Shown piece after piece: positions 30,535-30,851 of a stretch of 30,851 nucleotides of DNA. Made by a program: the position numbers and the translations under genes. Numbering within the stretch: the stretch's first letter is position 1; each line of letters starts with the position of its first letter. The notes under the pieces are model-generated. The model made no database searches and was not told where the DNA came from. It saw only the letters and a program-made list of their open reading frames with translations. The stretch is from Saccoglossus kowalevskii (taxonomy: Eukaryota > Hemichordata > Enteropneusta > Harrimaniidae), in the NCBI RefSeq assembly GCF_000003605.2, contig NW_003130355.1:65531-96381 (forward strand). The letters run 5' to 3'.

Positions 30535-30851
30535 CTCTCTACATCAATATTGACCCTTGATAGTTCAACTGTCTACAATATTGACCCTTGATAGTTCAAC
30601 TCTCTACAATATTGACCCTTGATAGTTCAACTCTCTGCAATATTGACCCTTGATAGTTCAACTCTACAATATTGACCCTTGATAGTTCAACTCTCTACAA
30701 TATTGACCCTTGATAGTTCAACTCTCTACAATATTGACCCTTGATAGTTCAACTCTCTACAATATTGACCCTTGATAGTTCAACTCTCTACAATATTGAC
30801 CCTTGATAGTTCAATTCTCTACAACAATATTGACCCTTGATAGTTCAACTC
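30535..30851. repeat. 31-bp minisatellite running off the window end
   Basis: The unit CTACAATATTGACCCTTGAT plus AGTTCAACTCT repeats about ten times. TGACCC occurs at 30551, 30582, 30613, 30644 and 30673, giving a 31-base period with one 2-base deletion. The array is nearly homogeneous and continues beyond 30851. Confidence 0.95.

Overview
This is a window of an animal nuclear genome. The genes are split by many short GT-AG introns, the non-coding DNA is AT-rich, and introns and flanks carry minisatellites and small inverted-repeat elements. The protein families (ST8-type sialyltransferases and a White-type ABCG half-transporter) and the compact introns suggest a marine invertebrate, perhaps a deuterostome such as an echinoderm, hemichordate or amphioxus. 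That placement is inference; nothing in the window fixes the species.

Three genes can be assembled exon by exon with consistent reading phase. (1) An alpha-2,8-sialyltransferase-like gene lies on the minus strand, 7807 down to 2926: 8 exons, 386 residues. (2) A White-like ABCG half-transporter lies on the plus strand, 10523 to 18145: 15 exons, 653 residues. (3) A second ST8-like sialyltransferase lies on the plus strand, 21696 to 28444: 8 exons, 358 residues. The two sialyltransferases are clear paralogues with the same intron phases at all seven positions, and they point away from each other with the transporter between them. Both keep sialyl motifs L, S, III and VS and a short N-terminal membrane anchor, as expected for type II Golgi glycosyltransferases. 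The ABCG protein keeps Walker A, Q-loop, signature, Walker B and H-loop, and has about six membrane segments.

Layout: 1-2925 is largely non-coding, with an unrecognised minus-strand open exon and back-to-back poly(A) signals near 2214-2231. 2926-7807 is sialyltransferase 1. 7808-10522 is intergenic, with a foldback element, a CRE-like palindrome and a speculative small minus-strand gene. 10523-18145 is the ABCG gene. 18146-21695 is intergenic. 21696-28444 is sialyltransferase 2; its introns hold a 126-bp MITE, an 84-bp higher-order minisatellite, a 0.7-kb terminal-inverted-repeat element, a tRNA-derived SINE-like sequence and a compound palindrome. 28445-30851 is almost entirely tandem repeat: an (AACT)n microsatellite, about 48 copies of a 33-bp unit, and a 31-bp array running off the window end.

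No shared pathway for the three genes is shown by the sequence. The sialyltransferases should cap glycans in the Golgi, and the transporter should act in an intracellular or plasma membrane; their neighbourhood may simply be a duplication history. The most distinctive non-genic features are the hierarchical tandem repeats and the set of small mobile elements inside sialyltransferase 2.
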